This document shows, piece by piece, positions 8,102-15,658 of a stretch of DNA of 36,287 nt. The position numbers and the translations under genes are program-made. The notes beneath the pieces were generated by a model. That model did not search any database. It was not told where the DNA came from and saw only the letters and a list, made by a program, of their open reading frames with translations. The stretch's first letter is position 1. Each line of letters starts with the position of its first letter. Origin of the DNA: CAZVYS01 sp964630755 (lineage in GTDB: Bacteria; Patescibacteriota; Microgenomatia; UBA1400; CG1-02-47-37); NCBI GenBank assembly GCA_964630755.1, contig CAZVYS010000007.1, forward strand, positions 1 to 36,287, given 5' to 3'.

Positions 8102-8130
8102 TATACTATTAAATAAATGTTGTGAAAGGA
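8102..8130 (+). promoter_or_regulatory. glyA -10 box and ribosome binding site
   Basis: TATACT at 8102-8107 is a good -10 element, with no clear -35. GAAAGGA at 8124-8130 is a Shine-Dalgarno sequence about 6 bases before the ATG at 8137 and decides the start: the in-frame GTG at 8122 has no such site. Confidence 0.5.
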
Positions 8131-8136
8131 ATATAT

Positions 8137-9438
8137 ATGGATAAGCAAGTGAGAACAATTATTAGAAACGAGAAAAAAAGACAGAAGAATCAGTTACATC
8201 TGATTCCGTCAGAAAACTACTGCACTGCAGAAGTCAGGCGAGCGGTGGGCACGATCATGATGAACAAGTATGCAGAAGGTCAGGCGGGGAGAAGATATTA
8301 TCAAGGTAATCAGTATGTGGATGAAGTGGAGTTTTTAGCTCGAGATAGGGCTAAGAAATTATTTGGCGTTGAGCACGTTAATGTGCAACCTTATTCTGGC
8401 TCACCAGCAAATTCTGCAGCTCAGTTTGCCATGTTAAAAAATGGTGAAACCATTATGGGTTTGGCTTTAGCAAGTGGTGGGCACTTAACTCATGGGCATC
8501 CAAAGATTACTTTTTCAGGTCGATTTTTTAAGTCGGTTCAGTATTCTGTAGGTAAAGATGGTTGGCTTGATTACAAAGAAATTGAAAAGCTGGCAACAAA
8601 AGTTAAGCCTAAGTTAATCATTGCCGGGACAACGGCTTATCCAAGAATTTTAGACTGGAAAAAGTTTAGAGAAATTGCAGATAAAGTAGGGGCTTATCTT
8701 ATGGCAGATATTGCCCATATTGCTGGATTGGTAGCGGCTGGATCGCATCCGTCGCCTGCGCCTTTTGTAGATGTAATTACTACTACAACTCACAAGACTC
8801 TGCGTGGTCCTAGAGGGGCGATGATCATGGTGACTAAAAGAGGAGCTAAGAAAGATAAAGATTTAGCTTCAAAGATAGATAGGGCGGTTTTTCCGGCTCT
8901 TCAAGGTGGTCCGCACATGCATACTATTAGTGGTATTGCGGTGGCTTTAAAAGAAGCTAGTTCATTGGAGTTTAAAAAGTATGGAGCTCAGATTGTTAAA
9001 AATGCTGGGGTGCTGGCTGATAGATTAATGGAGCATGGTTTTGAGCTGGTATCTGGAGGAACAGATAACCATTTGATGTTGGTAGATTTACGAAATAAAG
9101 GAGTTTCAGGTTGGGTGGTAGCTTGGGCTTTGGATTATGCTGGGATAATCTTAAATTATAACTCAGTGCCGTTTGATACTAAACCACCATTTTATCCATC
9201 TGGAATTAGACTGGGAACACCGATCTTGACTACTAGAGGAATGAAGGAAAAAGAAATGGTCAAGGTGGCGGACTGGATTAATCAGGTAGTAGAGTATGTC
9301 AAATATGAGAAGTTGCCTGAGGATAAAAAGAAACGGACTAAGTTTTCTAAAGAGTTTAGAAAAAGGATAGCTAAAGATAAGTATTTAGCTAAAGTTAAAA
9401 AAGACGTAGCTCTGTTTTCAAGAAAATATGCAATATGA
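8137..9438 (+). CDS. glyA: Serine hydroxymethyltransferase
   Basis: A PLP enzyme that interconverts serine and glycine, loading C1 units onto tetrahydrofolate. The 433-aa protein has the HLIPSENY start, GRRYYQGN, the DIAHIAG segment (Asp191, His194) and the PLP lysine Lys220 in TTTTHKTLRGPRG, followed by the conserved FPALQGGPH and RLGTPILTTRG. Length is slightly over the usual 415-420. Start is the ATG at 8137, with AAAGGA upstream. The stop overlaps the folD ATG (ATGA), so the two are coupled and act in sequence: serine to 5,10-methylene-THF, then to 10-formyl-THF. An internal insertion of several charged residues after VTKRG is a lineage feature. Confidence 0.97.
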   Translation: MDKQVRTIIRNEKKRQKNQLHLIPSENYCTAEVRRAVGTIMMNKYAEGQAGRRYYQGNQYVDEVEFLARDRAKKLFGVEHVNVQPYSGSPANSAAQFAMLKNGETIMGLALASGGHLTHGHPKITFSGRFFKSVQYSVGKDGWLDYKEIEKLATKVKPKLIIAGTTAYPRILDWKKFREIADKVGAYLMADIAHIAGLVAAGSHPSPAPFVDVITTTTHKTLRGPRGAMIMVTKRGAKKDKDLASKIDRAVFPALQGGPHMHTISGIAVALKEASSLEFKKYGAQIVKNAGVLADRLMEHGFELVSGGTDNHLMLVDLRNKGVSGWVVAWALDYAGIILNYNSVPFDTKPPFYPSGIRLGTPILTTRGMKEKEMVKVADWINQVVEYVKYEKLPEDKKKRTKFSKEFRKRIAKDKYLAKVKKDVALFSRKYAI

Positions 9439-10247
9439 TTATTAATGGTCAAGCTTTGGCTTTAAAAAAAGAAGAAAAGTTAAAGCTTGAGGTAGATAAG
9501 CTTAGTGATAAGGGAATTAAGCTGAAGCTGGCAGTGATTGTTTTTAGTGATGATCAGGCTGGTTTACTTTATTCTCGATTAAAACAAGATGCTTGTAAGA
9601 GAGTGGGGATTGGGTTTGAAAAGTATGTGGTGGATTTTAAAGAAGATCTGGGTGAGTTGATTAATCGGTTAAACCAGGATGAGTTAGTTACCGGCATAAT
9701 GATCCAGCACCCAGGAATTAAATGGGGAAAAAGGCAAGGAATGAGCAGGAAAGAGTTTAAGGCCTGGTGGAAAGATTTAGTAGAAAAGATAGATAAGAAA
9801 AAAGATGTAGATGGGTTAAGAAAGAATTCAAATTTTGAACTAGCTACAATTAAGGCAGTAATGGAGTTAATTAACAAAAACATTTCATCCCGGGATGGAA
9901 TGTTAATAGTGGTGGGAGCAAAAGGGTTCGTGGGTAAGAGGTTGGTGAGCAGATTAAAGAAGGAAGGGTATATGGTTAAGGGTTTAGATATGGGTGATGA
10001 TTTAGATAAAGAATGTAAAAAAGCCTATGTTTTGATCTCGGCTACTGGGAAGAATAATTTGATTAAAGCCAGAATGGTTAAAAAAGGGGCAGTAGTTATA
10101 GATTTAGGTTGGCCAAAAGGAGATGTAGAGTTTGAAAAAGTGAGTCAAAAGGCAAGTCTGATTACGCCTGTGCCTGGGGGAGTGGGTCCTTTAACAGTGG
10201 TAAGTTTACTTGAAAATTTAGTAAGTGTTGGTTATACTATCAATTGA
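9435..10247 (+). CDS. folD: Methylene-THF dehydrogenase / cyclohydrolase
   Basis: The bifunctional folate enzyme oxidises 5,10-methylene-THF and hydrolyses the product to 10-formyl-THF. The 270-aa protein keeps the catalytic lysine region SRLKQDACKRVGI (Lys50), the VTGIMIQHP substrate strand, DVDG at 124-127, a Rossmann segment GAKGFVGKRL at 161-170 and the C-terminal PGGVGPLTVVSLLEN. It is divergent: the usual NP-x-PCTP segment is replaced by ELATIKAVMEL and the GRSxxVGxP loop by GAKGFVGKR, so cofactor preference (NAD or NADP) is unclear. It overlaps glyA by 4 bases. Its last 40 bases contain the rpsB promoter. Confidence 0.9.
   Translation: MIINGQALALKKEEKLKLEVDKLSDKGIKLKLAVIVFSDDQAGLLYSRLKQDACKRVGIGFEKYVVDFKEDLGELINRLNQDELVTGIMIQHPGIKWGKRQGMSRKEFKAWWKDLVEKIDKKKDVDGLRKNSNFELATIKAVMELINKNISSRDGMLIVVGAKGFVGKRLVSRLKKEGYMVKGLDMGDDLDKECKKAYVLISATGKNNLIKARMVKKGAVVIDLGWPKGDVEFEKVSQKASLITPVPGGVGPLTVVSLLENLVSVGYTIN
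10210..10238 (+). promoter_or_regulatory. rpsB promoter inside folD
   Basis: TTGAAA (10210-10215), a 17-bp spacer and TATACT (10233-10238) form the best sigma-70-type promoter in the window. Transcription would begin near 10245, about 10 bases before the hairpin of the rpsB leader. Confidence 0.7.
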
Positions 10248-10255
10248 AGTACGCA

Positions 10256-10303
10256 CACTAGTTAACTTCCCTGATTATTTGACTAGTGGAGGTAAAAGGG
10301 AGG
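10256..10303 (+). promoter_or_regulatory. Putative rpsB leader pseudoknot covering the ribosome binding site
   Basis: CACTAGT (10256-10262) pairs perfectly with ACTAGTG (10282-10288). The loop segment CTTCCCT (10266-10272) is complementary over seven positions (one G-U) to AGGGAGG (10297-10303), which is the Shine-Dalgarno sequence of rpsB, 9 bases before its ATG. The two helices together form an H-type pseudoknot with loops of 3, 9 and 8 bases. By analogy with known ribosomal-protein leaders it may be an S2 autoregulation site; that is inference. Confidence 0.5.
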
Positions 10304-10312
10304 CCTTTTTTT

Positions 10313-11113
10313 ATGGCAAAAAAACCCAAGAAAGAAACTGCTAAGAAAACTACCAAAAAAGTAGTTAAAAAAGCAGCTAAGAAAAAACCAGTTAGCAAAA
10401 AGCCGGTTAAGAAATCGGCAAAGTTTGTGATTGATCTTAAAGAACTGCTTGAAGCTGGTTGTCATTTTGGTCATCAGGCTAGGCGTTGGAATCCCAAAAT
10501 GGATCAATATATTTATGTAAAAAGAGAGGGAGTGCATATTTTTGATCTAGGTATCACTGCAAAATGTTTGGTTGAGGCAATGGAGTTTGTTAGAAATTTG
10601 GTTAAAGAGGGAAAGGAAATGGTTTTTGTTGGTTCTAAACGACAAGCTTCATCTATTATCAAAGAAGAAGCAGAAAAATGTGGAGCCCCTTTTGTGAGTA
10701 TTCGTTGGCTAGGTGGCACAATTACTAATTGGGAACAGATTAAAAAAAGTATTGATAAACTTAATGATTTTGAGAAAAAGAAAGAAGCTGGAGATTTTAA
10801 GAAATACACAAAAAAAGAAAATATATTAATAGATAGAGAAATTGCTAGACTGACCAGATTTTTAGGAGGTTTAAGAAAATTAACCAAGATACCTGAAGCT
10901 GTTTTTGTAGTTGATGTTAAAAAAGAACATGCTGTTATTAAAGAAGCTAACATGAAAGGAGTGACTGTAATTGGGATGGTAGACACTAATGCTGATCCAG
11001 AAGGAGTTGATTACGTGATTCCGGCTAATGATGATGCTGTTAGTAGTGTTAAGTTCGTGGTTTCAAAAATGGCAGAAGCAGTTAGTGCAGGTAAAGGAGT
11101 AAAAAATGACTAA
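10313..11113 (+). CDS. rpsB: 30S ribosomal protein S2 with Lys-rich N-terminal tail
   Basis: The conserved S2 core begins at about residue 44 with LLEAGCHFGHQARRWNPKM and includes FVGSKRQA, RWLGGTITNW and the C-terminal VDTNADPEGVDYVIPANDDA. The 266-aa product carries an extra N-terminal tail of about 37 residues built almost entirely of Lys, Ala, Pro, Val and Thr, which the usual bacterial S2 lacks. Start is the ATG at 10313, with AGGGAGG 9 bases upstream; a GTG at 10286 would add 9 residues but has no ribosome binding site and lies in the leader hairpin. The stop overlaps tsf by 8 bases. The tail may bind rRNA. Confidence 0.96.
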   Translation: MAKKPKKETAKKTTKKVVKKAAKKKPVSKKPVKKSAKFVIDLKELLEAGCHFGHQARRWNPKMDQYIYVKREGVHIFDLGITAKCLVEAMEFVRNLVKEGKEMVFVGSKRQASSIIKEEAEKCGAPFVSIRWLGGTITNWEQIKKSIDKLNDFEKKKEAGDFKKYTKKENILIDREIARLTRFLGGLRKLTKIPEAVFVVDVKKEHAVIKEANMKGVTVIGMVDTNADPEGVDYVIPANDDAVSSVKFVVSKMAEAVSAGKGVKND

Positions 11114-11561
11114 AGTAACCGCTAAACAAATTAAAGTTTTAAGAGATAAAACTGGAGCCGGGATGATGGAGGTAAAAAGAGCCTTAGAGGAAGCAAAGGG
11201 AAATGAAAAAAAAGCCAAAGAAGTATTAAGAAAAAAAGGTTTAGAAAAACTTAAGAAAAGAGCTGGAAAATCTACTAACGAGGGGCAAGTTTATGCATAT
11301 GTACATGCAGGAGGTAGAGTGGGAGCAATAGTCAAAGTGGTTTGCGAGACAGACTTTGTGGCTCGAGGAAAAGAGTTTACAAGTCTTTGTAAAGATCTTT
11401 CTATGCAAGTTGCTAGCATGGAGCCTAAAAACGTTAAGGAATTACTTTCACAAACTTATATTAGAGATTCTAGTAAGAAAGTTTCTGATTTAATTAAGGA
11501 TGTGGCAGTAAAGGTTAAAGAAAAAGTAGAAGTTACAGAATTTGCCCGAATAAGTCTTTAA
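11106..11561 (+). CDS. tsf: Elongation factor Ts, short form
   Basis: The nucleotide-exchange factor for EF-Tu. At 151 aa it has the N-terminal UBA-like domain (VLRDKTGAGMMEVKRALEE, about residues 1-50), the diagnostic TDFVAR at 82-87, and a C-terminal strand that aligns with the end of other EF-Ts proteins. It lacks the second core subdomain and coiled-coil insertion of the approximately 280-aa enterobacterial protein and is shorter than the approximately 196-aa Thermus form. AAAGGAG lies 5 bases before the ATG, inside the rpsB 3' end. The pyrH gene that often follows tsf is absent here. Confidence 0.95.
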   Translation: MTKVTAKQIKVLRDKTGAGMMEVKRALEEAKGNEKKAKEVLRKKGLEKLKKRAGKSTNEGQVYAYVHAGGRVGAIVKVVCETDFVARGKEFTSLCKDLSMQVASMEPKNVKELLSQTYIRDSSKKVSDLIKDVAVKVKEKVEVTEFARISL

Positions 11562-11592
11562 TTTACTAAATAAAATGTGATAAGCTGAGGTC

Positions 11593-12153
11593 ATGGACGA
11601 AAGCATGTTTAGTAAAGGAACTCAAAAAATGGATGAGGTGGTGAAGTTGGTGAGTGAGGACTTGATGAATATTCAGACTGGTAGAGCTAAACCGGCTTTG
11701 GTGGAGGCAGTTAAGGTTGAGGCTTATGAAGGGTCGTTTATGGAGGTTAAGGAGTTAGCTTCGATTACGGCTCCTGATCCAAATAGTATTCTGATAAAAC
11801 CTTGGGATCCAACGGTGGTTAAAGCGATTGAAAAAGCTCTTCTTAAATCTGATCTTAAACTTCAGCCGATTGTGTCTGATGGTCAAGTTAGAATTAAGAT
11901 TCCAAGCTTAACTGAAGAGAGAAGGCAAGAGTTGGTCAAGGTGATCAAGCATAAGGTGGAAGCTGGCAAAGCCATGCTTAGGCAGGTGAGGCAGGAAATG
12001 AAAAAAGATATTGATAAGAAGAAAGATGATGAGGGAATAAGCGAAGATGATGTTCATCATATGTATGATGAGTTACAAAAAATTGTGGATGATTACAATA
12101 AGAAGTTAGATGAGATGGAAGGCAATAAAGAGAAAGAGTTGATGAGTTTGTGA
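11593..12153 (+). CDS. frr: Ribosome recycling factor
   Basis: This splits post-termination 70S complexes together with EF-G. The 186-aa protein has the normal length, the N-terminal helix with NIQTGRAKPALVEAVKVEAY, the central SITAPDPNSILIKPWDP sheet segment, the conserved IPSLTEERRQELVK, and the long C-terminal helix DEGISEDDVHHMYDELQKI. GAGG lies four bases before the ATG at 11593. It follows tsf after 31 bases without a visible terminator and overlaps the protease start by one base, so rpsB-tsf-frr-rseP is probably one operon. Confidence 0.97.
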   Translation: MDESMFSKGTQKMDEVVKLVSEDLMNIQTGRAKPALVEAVKVEAYEGSFMEVKELASITAPDPNSILIKPWDPTVVKAIEKALLKSDLKLQPIVSDGQVRIKIPSLTEERRQELVKVIKHKVEAGKAMLRQVRQEMKKDIDKKKDDEGISEDDVHHMYDELQKIVDDYNKKLDEMEGNKEKELMSL

Positions 12154-13232
12154 TGGGATCTGTAATTACTTTTATTATTATTTTGTCAGTTTTAATTTTG
12201 GTTCATGAGTTGGGTCATTTTGTGGTGGCTAGAAAGAATAAGATAAAGATTGAAGAGTTTGGATTTGGGTATCCGCCAAGAATCTGGGGCAAGAAAATCG
12301 GAGAGACGATTTTTAGCATAAATTGGCTGCCGTTTGGAGGATTTGTGAGGATGTTGGGTGAAGATAGTGATCAGCAAGTTAAGAATAAAAAGGATTTAAA
12401 TAAAGCTTTTTTTATGAAAAAGAAAAGAGTCAGGATAGCAGTTTTAATGGCAGGAGTGTTGATGAATTTTTTATTAGGAGTAGTTTTGTTTGGAGTGGTT
12501 TATACCAAGCTTGGGATTCCAGAGCCAGTTAATTATGTGGTGGTAACTGGAGTGGTTGAGGAATCACCGGCTGACAAGGCAGGAATTAAAGCTGAGGATA
12601 AGATTTTAGCGGTTGAAGGACTAGAGTGGCCAGAAGAAAAAAAGAAATCTTTGAGCTCGTTTGTTGAGTTTGTTAATCAGCGAAAAGGTGAAGAATTGCT
12701 ATTTACTTTAGATGGTGGTGATGAGAAAAGAGTGACTCCTAGATTGGATGAAGAGATACCAGAGGGACAAGGAGCTTTGGGAGTAGCGATTACTAATGTT
12801 GATTTTGTGCTGTATCCAGTTTGGCAAAGGCCTTTTAGGGGTATGTGGGTAGGGGTGGTTGAGGCTTTGGCTTGGGGAGAAGAGATAATTATTTCTTTGG
12901 GTAAGACTTTTTATGGATTGTTCCAGGGAGATGTACCAAAAGACGTGGCTGGGCCGGTAGGGATTTACGAGATTTCAAAAGGAGTTTCAAAGGAAGGTTT
13001 TCTGGCCATTTTGCAGTTTGTAGCTATATTATCGATTAATTTATCAATACTGAATTTATTGCCTTTGCCAGCTTTAGATGGTGGTAGATTGATGTTTGTT
13101 GGCTTTGAGGCGATAACTAGAAAAAGAGTTAATCCAAAAATAGAGCAGTTGATTCATTTGGTGGGAATATTGTTGCTGATTAGTTTGATGGTGCTAGTGA
13201 CGGTTAATGATGTCAAGCGGTTAGTTAATTAA
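12153..13232 (+). CDS. rseP: RseP-like M50 site-2 zinc metalloprotease
   Basis: An intramembrane protease that cuts anti-sigma factors or signal-peptide remnants. The 359-aa protein begins with a membrane helix carrying HELGH (His18, Glu19, His22), followed by an FGFGYPPRIWGKK segment, a second membrane segment near 95-117, a PDZ domain (about 125-190) and the second active-site motif NLLPLPALDGG (Asn301, Asp309) in a further membrane helix; a final helix lies near the C-terminus. The ATG at 12153 overlaps the frr stop (TGATG); an adjacent GTG at 12150 is the alternative. In many bacteria uppS, cdsA and dxr lie between frr and rseP; none is present here. Confidence 0.93.
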   Translation: MGSVITFIIILSVLILVHELGHFVVARKNKIKIEEFGFGYPPRIWGKKIGETIFSINWLPFGGFVRMLGEDSDQQVKNKKDLNKAFFMKKKRVRIAVLMAGVLMNFLLGVVLFGVVYTKLGIPEPVNYVVVTGVVEESPADKAGIKAEDKILAVEGLEWPEEKKKSLSSFVEFVNQRKGEELLFTLDGGDEKRVTPRLDEEIPEGQGALGVAITNVDFVLYPVWQRPFRGMWVGVVEALAWGEEIIISLGKTFYGLFQGDVPKDVAGPVGIYEISKGVSKEGFLAILQFVAILSINLSILNLLPLPALDGGRLMFVGFEAITRKRVNPKIEQLIHLVGILLLISLMVLVTVNDVKRLVN

Positions 13233-13234
13233 GA

Positions 13235-13981
13235 TTATTTAGGATAGTCGAATTGTTTATCCCATTGATTGGTTTCGTTTACTACAATTTTTCTGGTTTG
13301 AGAAGGAGTTTTTTTTGTTAATTTGCCGAACTTCATTTGATAGAATTGTTCAGCAAAAGAAAAAATAAATAGAGGAATATGTGAGGCTATGATAGTAGTA
13401 GCGTTAGTTTTTTCCTGAAGTTGTTTGATGATTTTGGCTGTCTTGACTTGAAAAGAGAAGTCTCCAGCTGTAAGAATTTCATCAATAATAAGAATGTCGC
13501 AGGGGTTAATAGCAGCAATTGAAAAAGCCAATCTGAATTTCATTCCAGCTGAATAAGTATAAAATGGATAGTTGATAAATTTTTTTGATTCTGACAAGCT
13601 AACGATTTTTTGATAATTGTTTTTAACTTGTTTTCTAGTCATGCCGGTTAGTTGAGCATTGATAAAAATGTTTTCTTTGCCTGTTAAATCGGGTAAAAAG
13701 CCTGCTGTTAGATCCATAAGAGAAATGATTTTTCCCTTAATAGATAATTGACCACTAGTAGGTTGAGTGATTTTACTAATGATTCTTAATAAAGTGGTTT
13801 TTCCTGAACCATTAGGTCCAAAGATACCAATCCGTGAACCTTTATTAATTTTTAGATTGACATTTTTAATTGCCCAAATAGTTTGAGAATTACCTAATTG
13901 GTATTTTTTACTAATATTTTTTAGCTTAATTGGTTGATTATAGTTGGTCGATAAAGTAGGGTTTGAGTTTTTTGAAAACAT
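13235..13981 (-). CDS. ABC-2 exporter ATPase (Wzt/TagH-like)
   Basis: The ATP-binding subunit of a polysaccharide exporter. The 248-aa protein has Walker A GPNGSGKT (55-62), a signature motif YSAGM (143-147) of the form typical for Wzt/TagH, Walker B ILIIDE (163-168) and the switch histidine His201 (IASHIP). The ISLMDLTAGFLPDLTG segment is characteristic of glycan exporters. It lacks the C-terminal carbohydrate-binding domain of long Wzt proteins, so export is probably independent of a terminal cap. Its start overlaps the permease gene by 44 bp. It ends 2 bp from the convergent rseP stop, with no terminator between. Confidence 0.92.
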   Translation of the reverse strand: MFSKNSNPTLSTNYNQPIKLKNISKKYQLGNSQTIWAIKNVNLKINKGSRIGIFGPNGSGKTTLLRIISKITQPTSGQLSIKGKIISLMDLTAGFLPDLTGKENIFINAQLTGMTRKQVKNNYQKIVSLSESKKFINYPFYTYSAGMKFRLAFSIAAINPCDILIIDEILTAGDFSFQVKTAKIIKQLQEKTNATTIIASHIPLFIFSFAEQFYQMKFGKLTKKTPSQTRKIVVNETNQWDKQFDYPK

Positions 13982-14714
13982 AAAATCCTAAAATGATGAT
14001 TAATAAACTAATAATTAAATTACTAAAAAGAAGAGAAAAAGGGAGGGGAGATTTTAGATTTAAACTAGCGTTAAGCAGAATAATAATGCTGGTAAGGGGG
14101 TTTATGTAAAAAAGTTTTTTAATTATGGGCGGAGCTATATTTATTTGATAAAGAATAGGGCTTAAGTATAAAAGAATGGTGGTAATTACTCGTGTAATAT
14201 AGATTAAATCTCTTATCCAAACTGTACAAGCGGAAATGAGTAAGCTGAGGCCAAGATTGATGCCAATTAGCCAAATAATGGTAGGAATAATAAGAAAAAG
14301 ATTGTTGAGATTAAGGGGTAGTTTGATAATAAAAGCCAAGATAATGACTAAACACAGATTAATTAGAAATGAGATTAGATTGGCTCCAACAATAGCTGCA
14401 GGGAGAATTTCTTTATTCAAGTTGGGCTTGGTCAAAAGCTGACGTTTTTGAAGAATAACAGCAGATGTTTGATTTAGGGTCTGGGAAAAAAAGTTGTAAG
14501 GCAGTAATCCAGTAATAAGATAAAAGAAGTAATTATTTGTAGATGGTTTTGTAAGAAAATAAAATATAAAGCCAATGGTTGTTAGCTGAATTAATGGGTT
14601 AAGTAAAGTCCAGATGAATCCTAGCCAAGTACGTTTAAAGCGAGTTTTTAATTCAGCATTAGTTAAGGTGTATAGCATGTCAAAATGAAACCTAAAGATT
14701 TTAATCACAATCAT
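13938..14714 (-). CDS. ABC-2 type polysaccharide export permease (Wzm/TagG-like)
   Basis: The 258-aa membrane protein has about six hydrophobic segments and an N-terminal TLTNAELKTRFKRTWLGFIWTLLNPL segment, of which the FKRTWLGFIWTLLNPL part is the hallmark of glycan ABC-2 permeases (amphipathic interface helix before the first membrane span). With the overlapping ATPase it would flip an undecaprenyl-linked glycan, or a similar one, across the membrane. The start overlaps the nucleoside hydrolase stop (ATGA on the minus strand), so it is co-translated with nucleotide genes, which is unusual. The glycan itself is likely made by the cluster at 18-33 kb. Confidence 0.9.
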   Translation of the reverse strand: MIVIKIFRFHFDMLYTLTNAELKTRFKRTWLGFIWTLLNPLIQLTTIGFIFYFLTKPSTNNYFFYLITGLLPYNFFSQTLNQTSAVILQKRQLLTKPNLNKEILPAAIVGANLISFLINLCLVIILAFIIKLPLNLNNLFLIIPTIIWLIGINLGLSLLISACTVWIRDLIYITRVITTILLYLSPILYQINIAPPIIKKLFYINPLTSIIILLNASLNLKSPLPFSLLFSNLIISLLIIILGFYVFKKLKPYFIDQL

Positions 14715-15658
14715 AAATATTTATTAATAACTTGCCAAAATAATTGAGTGTTTATTTGAGTAGCAACCTTGATAGTAATTGAAGGAGATAATGAAAGACT
14801 AGGTTTTTTAATAGGAAAGATAAAACCTGGATGCCTAATCACTTCATCAAGAGAGAGATGGATTTTTTCAAATGACAAAATTTGATTATTAATAAGATGG
14901 GTTATGGCAATGACATCATGGAGAGGCCCACCTTGATAAAAGTTTTTTTTAAGGGGATTTTTTTGATAATCAACAAAAAACTTCTTTTTTTTAAGATAGT
15001 AGTTAGAGTAGGGCAAAAAGAATTGTTTTATTAGTTTTTTATTCATTAGTTTGTTTAATCGTGCTAAGCTAAGTTGAACTGTTTCAGTAATATTTAATGG
15101 AATAAGGTGTAAGTTTTGATGACTTTTTAGAACTGACAAAGTAGATTTAGGATCCCAAAAAAAATTGGCTTCGGATAGAGCAGTGGTATTGCCAGGGAAA
15201 AATAAGCAGCCACCAACTAAGTAAATAGCTTTAAATTGATGTTTGTTAAACTTAATAAGTTTAGCTAGATTTGTAAGAGGTCCAAGACCGACATAGATAG
15301 TTTGTTGGGAGTTAGATAGGTTTTTGATTTCTGAATAAAAGAGGAATTTCTGAATAAAAGAGGAATAAAAATTACTAGTATTATTTTTTGATATAAAGGC
15401 AGATCCATGGATATTTTTTGGCTTGAAAGGCATTTTGGATATTGGTTTAGATGAACCTTTTATAATTAAAGAAGAGATATCAGAATTGATTAGATGAGTC
15501 AGATAATTAAGTCTTTGATGAGATTGTTCAAGGTAGTAGTTACCATAAGAACTAAATATTTTTTTTATGTTGAACTGACCTGACTTGATAGTTAACATTA
15601 AGGCAAGTAAGTCATCAGCGCCAGCATCAGTGTCGATAATCAGATTAGAATTTACCAT
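14711..15658 (-). CDS. Inosine-uridine preferring nucleoside hydrolase family protein
   Basis: This hydrolyses ribonucleosides to base and ribose. The 315-aa protein has the calcium-binding N-terminus IIDTDAGADD (Asp9, Asp11, Asp15, Asp16), NIHG, GLGPLTNLAKL, the substrate segment SEANFFWDP and the active-site PLHDVIAI near the C-terminus. All four are in the family order. Length matches the usual 310-325. A perfect 19-bp tandem repeat (15328-15365) lies between NIHG and GLGPLTNLA. The gene overlaps the IMPDH-like gene upstream by 14 bp and the permease by 4 bp. It would feed free purine bases to the phosphoribosyltransferase. Confidence 0.88.
   Translation of the reverse strand: MVNSNLIIDTDAGADDLLALMLTIKSGQFNIKKIFSSYGNYYLEQSHQRLNYLTHLINSDISSLIIKGSSKPISKMPFKPKNIHGSAFISKNNTSNFYSSFIQKFLFYSEIKNLSNSQQTIYVGLGPLTNLAKLIKFNKHQFKAIYLVGGCLFFPGNTTALSEANFFWDPKSTLSVLKSHQNLHLIPLNITETVQLSLARLNKLMNKKLIKQFFLPYSNYYLKKKKFFVDYQKNPLKKNFYQGGPLHDVIAITHLINNQILSFEKIHLSLDEVIRHPGFIFPIKKPSLSLSPSITIKVATQINTQLFWQVINKYL
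15328..15365. repeat. Perfect 19-bp tandem duplication in the nucleoside hydrolase gene
   Basis: The unit TTTCTGAATAAAAGAGGAA occurs twice head to tail without change. Because 19 is not a multiple of three, the two copies are read in different frames, and gain or loss of one copy would shift the frame of the gene. Confidence 0.9.

Noticed and set aside
10286..10312. GTG start for rpsB
   Set aside because: It has no ribosome binding site and lies in the leader hairpin; the ATG at 10313 has AGGGAGG at good distance.
10513..10986. Minus-strand 157-codon frame opposite rpsB
   Set aside because: It covers the S2 core on the other strand and reads as low-complexity Ser/Leu/Phe; a shadow of a strongly conserved gene.
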